NCBI GenBank assembly: GCA_019137255.1 | Contig: WPDH01000192.1 | Location: 1-11,585, forward strand | Direction of reading: 5' to 3' | Source: Corinectria fuckeliana | Lineage: Eukaryota > Ascomycota > Sordariomycetes > Hypocreales > Nectriaceae | DNA length: 11,585 nucleotides | Shown: one piece after another, positions 8,533 to 11,585 of the stretch | How the letters are laid out: each line of letters opens with the position of its first letter | How positions within the stretch are numbered: position 1 is the stretch's first letter | Position numbers and translations under genes: made by a program | Notes under the pieces: generated by a model | The model's input: only the letters and a program-made list of their open reading frames with translations | Database searches by the model: none | What the model was told of the DNA's origin: nothing

Positions 8533-8805
8533 TAGCTATTAGCAGCTGTTAGTAGCTATACAGATCTTTATTATTATTTATTATTTAGTCTTTTAGGTTA
8601 TAATATCTTTCTTTCTTTCTTCTCTTTTTAACACCTTTATAAGTAGCTTCCTCTTAGGCTCTTTATTAGGCCTATATTAGCTTTAGGTCTTAAATATATA
8701 CTAATATATATTCTTTTTAGGATTTATTAATATGTTTATTTCCTAGCTGCTTATATTATAGCTTTATTATAGTCTTATTATAATAGCTAACTTTATATAG
8801 CTAAG

Positions 8806-8814
8806 AATAATAAT

Positions 8815-8857
<43 letters not shown>
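8806..8857. repeat. (AAT)n microsatellite
   Basis: An almost perfect AAT/ATA trinucleotide run with one interruption (AATTAT near 8811-8818). Confidence 0.9.
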
Positions 8858-8859
<2 letters not shown>

Positions 8860-8976
8860 AGCTATAAGAGTAAGTTTCTTTACTATAAATCCGCTATATA
8901 TCTAAGCTAATCTTATATAGGCTAAAAGAAAGAGATAGGCTAAGATAGAGGGTGCTACTACTTTAAGAGAGGAGTC

Positions 8977-8998
8977 TACTACTCTAAAGAGAGTAGTA
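8977..8998. repeat. Perfect 9-bp hairpin, 4-base loop
   Basis: TACTACTCT (8977-8985) and AGAGTAGTA (8990-8998) pair perfectly around AAAG. No T-run follows on either strand that would make it a terminator, and its role is unknown. Confidence 0.6.
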
Positions 8999-9354
8999 TA
9001 AGCTATCTCCTATTCTGCGTATATTATACAGATAGGTAAGAACAGTATAGCAGGTCTTTACTAAGACTAGGTGAATACTATAGCAGGTGGCTATATAGCT
9101 TATACTTATATATATAAAACATATAAAGCCCTGCTGTTTACTATTATCACTACTATCTAAGCCCTAGTAGAGGCTCTTTAGCAAGAGAGAAGCGCTAATA
9201 ATATAAGTATAAGTTAGTTCTATAGTATATATATAAGCTAATAGTATATAAGGAGAGAAGCTTAAAGGGCTTAAAAATATAGCCTTTTAGGCAAAGAGTT
9301 AGGCTCTTAAGTGTGTATATATTATACCTATAGTAGTAACTATAAGCCTAATAT

Positions 9355-9379
9355 CTAACTAGTTTAACATACTAGTTAG
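9355..9379. repeat. Perfect 9-bp inverted repeat upstream of a small open frame
   Basis: CTAACTAGT (9355-9363) and ACTAGTTAG (9371-9379) pair perfectly around a 7-base spacer. It ends 22 bases before the ATG at 9402. It may be an operator-like palindrome or simply chance in low-complexity DNA. Confidence 0.45.
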
Positions 9380-9401
9380 TAGGATTAACTATATTACTAA
9401 G

Positions 9402-9596
9402 ATGCTTAAGCGTCTTAAATATATTATAGTCTTAGCTCTTACCTGTCTAGAAAGTATTTTTATCTTTATAGCAGTTAGGTTATTAGCCCCTAAGAGAACT
9501 AGCAAGAAGGATAGTAATAGTAATAATAAGGCTAGTAAGGCTAGTAATAATACTACTACTAGTAAAAGCATAAAAGAGAGTAATATAAATATATAA
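9402..9596 (+). CDS. 64-codon open frame, doubtful
   Basis: The frame runs from ATG at 9402 to TAA at 9594-9596. The product would have a basic start (MLKRLK), one hydrophobic segment at about residues 8-28 that could span a membrane or act as a signal anchor, and then a Lys/Ser/Asn/Thr-rich tail from residue 31. That tail is encoded by a near-periodic AGT/AAT/AAG/GCT/ACT repeat (about 9500-9560), which stays open because of its three-base period rather than by selection. Upstream in frame there are several stops, so it is not the end of a longer gene. The opposite strand is open over much of the same repeat. I see no family resemblance and no clear promoter or splice pattern. It is most likely a chance frame, with a small secreted or membrane protein as a remote alternative. 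Confidence 0.15.
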   Translation: MLKRLKYIIVLALTCLESIFIFIAVRLLAPKRTSKKDSNSNNKASKASNNTTTSKSIKESNINI

Positions 9597-9839
9597 GGTT
9601 AGGTAGTAAGTAGTAAAAGTATAGATTTAGGTTAAGTCTATAAGTTAGTACTATAGGCTTAGAGGATTTTAATAAGAGGTTAAAAGATTTAATTAGGATT
9701 AGTAGCTATTATAATTAGGCTGGTTTTTTACCTTTTATAGCTTTTTCTAGGTGTATTTTATACTTCTTATAAGAGAGGTAAGAAGCACTTAGTATAGTAG
9801 TATACTATTCCTATTATAAGGCTATAAACTTAATTATAG
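9597..9839 (-). other. Probable 3' untranslated end of the LINE, degraded
   Basis: This is TpA-rich sequence between the small open frame and the last recognisable LINE protein text. No poly(A) or short-unit tail marks the exact LINE 3' end, so the border is uncertain. Confidence 0.35.
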
Positions 9840-11585
9840 TTACTATAGATTTATAAGGCTAGTTTATAATATAAGATAATATATTAGCTTAGAAACCACT
9901 AGGTAAGCAGTTAAGTAGTTTTACACTTAGATAGTTAGAGCTTAAACTTATATTAGTTTTATAGTAGGTTTATTAGGTGTTCTTATTATTTAGCATACTT
10001 AGAGTAAAAGATAATAATATGTTTAGGTGTTTTTTTACTAGTCTTATATAAGTACTATAGTAAAGACATATTAGGTATATACCTCTAGAAGAGAAAGCTC
10101 TTAAGACTAATTTTTCCTGTTTATAGCTATATAAGTATTAAGCTTTAATNNTCTATTTAGAAAGAGTATAAGCTTTTATTACTACTAATATTAGTTTACA
10201 CCCTTTATAAAGGAGCTAGCTTTTAAGCTAATCTCTAACTTCTTACTATAGTTACTATTATAGTCTCTACTACTACTTATAGCGAATCTACCTTAAAGCT
10301 ATAATAGTAGCAGCCCTAATAAGCTAAGTGGTATTTTATCTCTTAGTATAGCTATAAAATTAGGCGGCTAGTTTATTAAGGTAGATATTAAGAGAGAGGA
10401 CAGCTAGCTCTATCTCTAGTAGGCAAGCAAGTATAGCTTTATAAGCCTCTACTACTATATATAAGTTCTAAGTCTATTCTAATATAAGTACTTATATAAT
10501 ACCTTAAGGCTTACTACTAGGGGCTATTAGGGTATAATAAGCTTCTATACTATAGACTATAGTAGAATAGATAACTTATATATAGATTAATCTTACTCCT
10601 TTAAGGCTAACCTCTTATATACTTATAGTAATTATAGTGAGAGCCTAGTATTAACACTTAAGTTTCCCTTTAAGGTAGTTTATATATAAGCCTTATAGTA
10701 GTTTATAATAAAGAAAGAGTCTAAGAAACCTATAAGTTTAAGTAGGCTATACTATTAAGTCTCTAAGTTAGATCTGTATCTAGTCTGCTATATATTTACA
10801 AGTAAAATAAAAAAGTTACACTTTATCTAGTTCTTAGGTTATATTGTTTATTTAGGCCTAATTATTATATATTTTCTACACAGTCTTAAGCTAGGTTTAA
10901 GTCTCTTCTGTATTATAGCTAAATACTAGCAGGTTTATATTATCTATAAATCTAATAACTAATATCCTAGGGGTGTTATTAAGAGCTTTATAAAGGCTAG
11001 AAATAAAAAGGATAAATAGAATAGGTAATAAAAGGAATCCTTAGGGGACTCCTACTTTAACTTTAATTAGGTTAAAGGTTTAGCTATCAAATTAGAGCTA
11101 TACTATTTATAATATAAGGTAGCTAATAAGCTATACTAAGAGCTATCTAGAGAATCCTTTTAGTTATAAGATAGTAATAAGTTGTCTATAGTTAACACTA
11201 TTAAAGGCTCTTATAAAGTTAAGCTAGAGGAGAGAGGCGAGGCTATATTAAGCTTATACTATATATACTACTTTAATAACTACAGCTAGGGCTAGCTCTA
11301 TTAACTTTCTAGGCCTATTACTTATTTGCCCTAAAAGTAGTAGCCCCTTCTCTTCCACTATAGTTATAATATACTTACTAATAACTATTTTAATAATCTT
11401 ACTAATTATATTAAGTAGTAATATTAGGCACTAGCATAATACTATTTACTACTATTTTTTAGTCTTATTAGCTTTAAGAATAATTATAGTAATTATAGTA
11501 TAAAAGCATATTAGAAAGTAGCTAATAGTAAAGCTTATATTTACTATTTTAGTAATTATAAGAATAAGTAAGTTATTATATACTT
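9840..11585 (-). pseudogene. Tad1-like LINE ORF2, reverse transcriptase and C-terminus, RIP-inactivated, partial
   Basis: Reading leftwards from the window edge, the minus strand shows the order of a fungal non-LTR retrotransposon ORF2. Around 11540-11440 there is FLICFYTIITIIILK, like the loop before the RT fingers. EEKGLL lies at 11341-11355 and GQISNRPRK at 11302-11331. GVP at about 11044-11052 is followed by a one-base deletion where the family has GVPQG. FIDN at 10939-10950 stands where FADD is expected. NIYLNKLAA lies at 10363-10389. The C-terminal TPKHIII block at 10007-10030 resembles the conserved C-terminal His/Cys-type region of Tad1-like proteins, and a WFLS-type segment lies near 9900. 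Most breaks are TAA or TAG from RIP. The endonuclease domain and ORF1 would lie beyond 11585. The element is dead: it has stops, at least one frameshift and a lost catalytic Asp. Confidence 0.75.
10150..10151. other. Two ambiguous bases (NN) inside the LINE remnant
   Basis: Undetermined bases lie in the C-terminal part of LINE ORF2, probably marking an unresolved repeat position or low-quality call. Confidence 0.9.

Larger units (their letters stand above)
8341..8605 (+). other. Inverted-repeat element with tRNA-like A-box (SINE or MITE candidate)
   Basis: The region contains a 23-bp inverted repeat with one mismatch (arms 8360-8382 and 8510-8532), preceded at 8349-8359 by GAGCAGAGCGG. That matches the Pol III A-box consensus at all but its first position, and it continues into GGTTAAG as in Ser/Leu tRNAs. 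A convincing B-box or tRNA cloverleaf is not found, so it is not a tRNA gene. Internally the word GCTGTTAGTA recurs (near 8466 and 8545). Both arms end in TTAA at their outer edge. CpG and CpA are present, so it is less mutated than its surroundings. A tRNA-derived SINE fragment, a foldback element, or a palindrome in host DNA are all possible. Confidence 0.35.
8606..9354. other. AT-rich non-coding stretch with simple repeats and hairpins
   Basis: No gene is seen. The stretch starts with a C/T-rich CTTT-type run (about 8609-8630), contains the (AAT)n microsatellite and, further right, a perfect 9-bp hairpin (8977-8998) and a 10-bp direct repeat TATAGCAGGT at 9046-9055 and 9079-9088. Mutation is lighter than in the left half: CAG and TGC words occur. 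It lies beyond the 3' end of the minus-strand LINE and may be its target DNA or another eroded repeat. Confidence 0.5.

Noticed and set aside
9389..9571. 60-codon minus-strand open frame rich in Leu and Val
   Set aside because: It is the reverse shadow of the same three-base-period repeat that keeps the plus-strand frame open. The Leu-rich text is what AGT/AAT/AAG repeats give on the other strand, and no motif is seen.

Overview
This window looks like a transposon graveyard from a filamentous fungus, most likely a Pezizomycotina ascomycete. The sequence is extremely A+T-rich and dominated by TpA. Most remaining C and G sit in CpT/ApG contexts, while CpA, TpG and above all CpG are strongly depleted. 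By eye I find no CpG before position 5556, and none between about 6155 and 8110. That is the footprint of repeat-induced point mutation (RIP: C-to-T on both strands, preferring CpA). The remnants inside it are a Ty3/gypsy reverse transcriptase and a non-LTR (LINE) reverse transcriptase, both frequent RIP targets in fungi. The genus cannot be named from this sequence.

Layout. Positions 1-5523 are a RIP-saturated block without an assignable gene. Two weak coding-like remnants stand out in it: plus strand around 1742-1981, and a lysine-rich stretch on the minus strand around 2771-3010. Positions 5524-6230 hold the best-defined object in the window, a complete small LTR element. It has two 171-bp LTRs, a 355-bp internal region, a polypurine tract just before the 3' LTR, and a perfect 5-bp target-site duplication (GTTTT). 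It has no coding capacity, so it resembles a TRIM-type non-autonomous retrotransposon. Positions 6231-7830 are RIP-degraded, and the part from 6979 reads in one frame as a Ty3/gypsy reverse transcriptase running into RNase H. Positions 7831-9390 are mixed, less mutated sequence with simple repeats, a 77-bp nearly pure purine tract, a 173-bp inverted-repeat structure preceded by a tRNA-like A-box, and several perfect small hairpins. A 64-codon open frame lies at 9402-9596 and is probably not a gene. From about 9840 to the right edge the minus strand carries the 3' half of a dead Tad1-like LINE ORF2 (reverse transcriptase and C-terminal region), whose start lies beyond the window.

No functional protein-coding gene, tRNA, rRNA or CRISPR array is supported. 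The story is the order of events: old elements destroyed by RIP, then a small LTR element that inserted into already degraded DNA and was itself only lightly mutated. All 20 differences between its two LTRs are transitions, 17 of them in the A/T state in the 5' copy.
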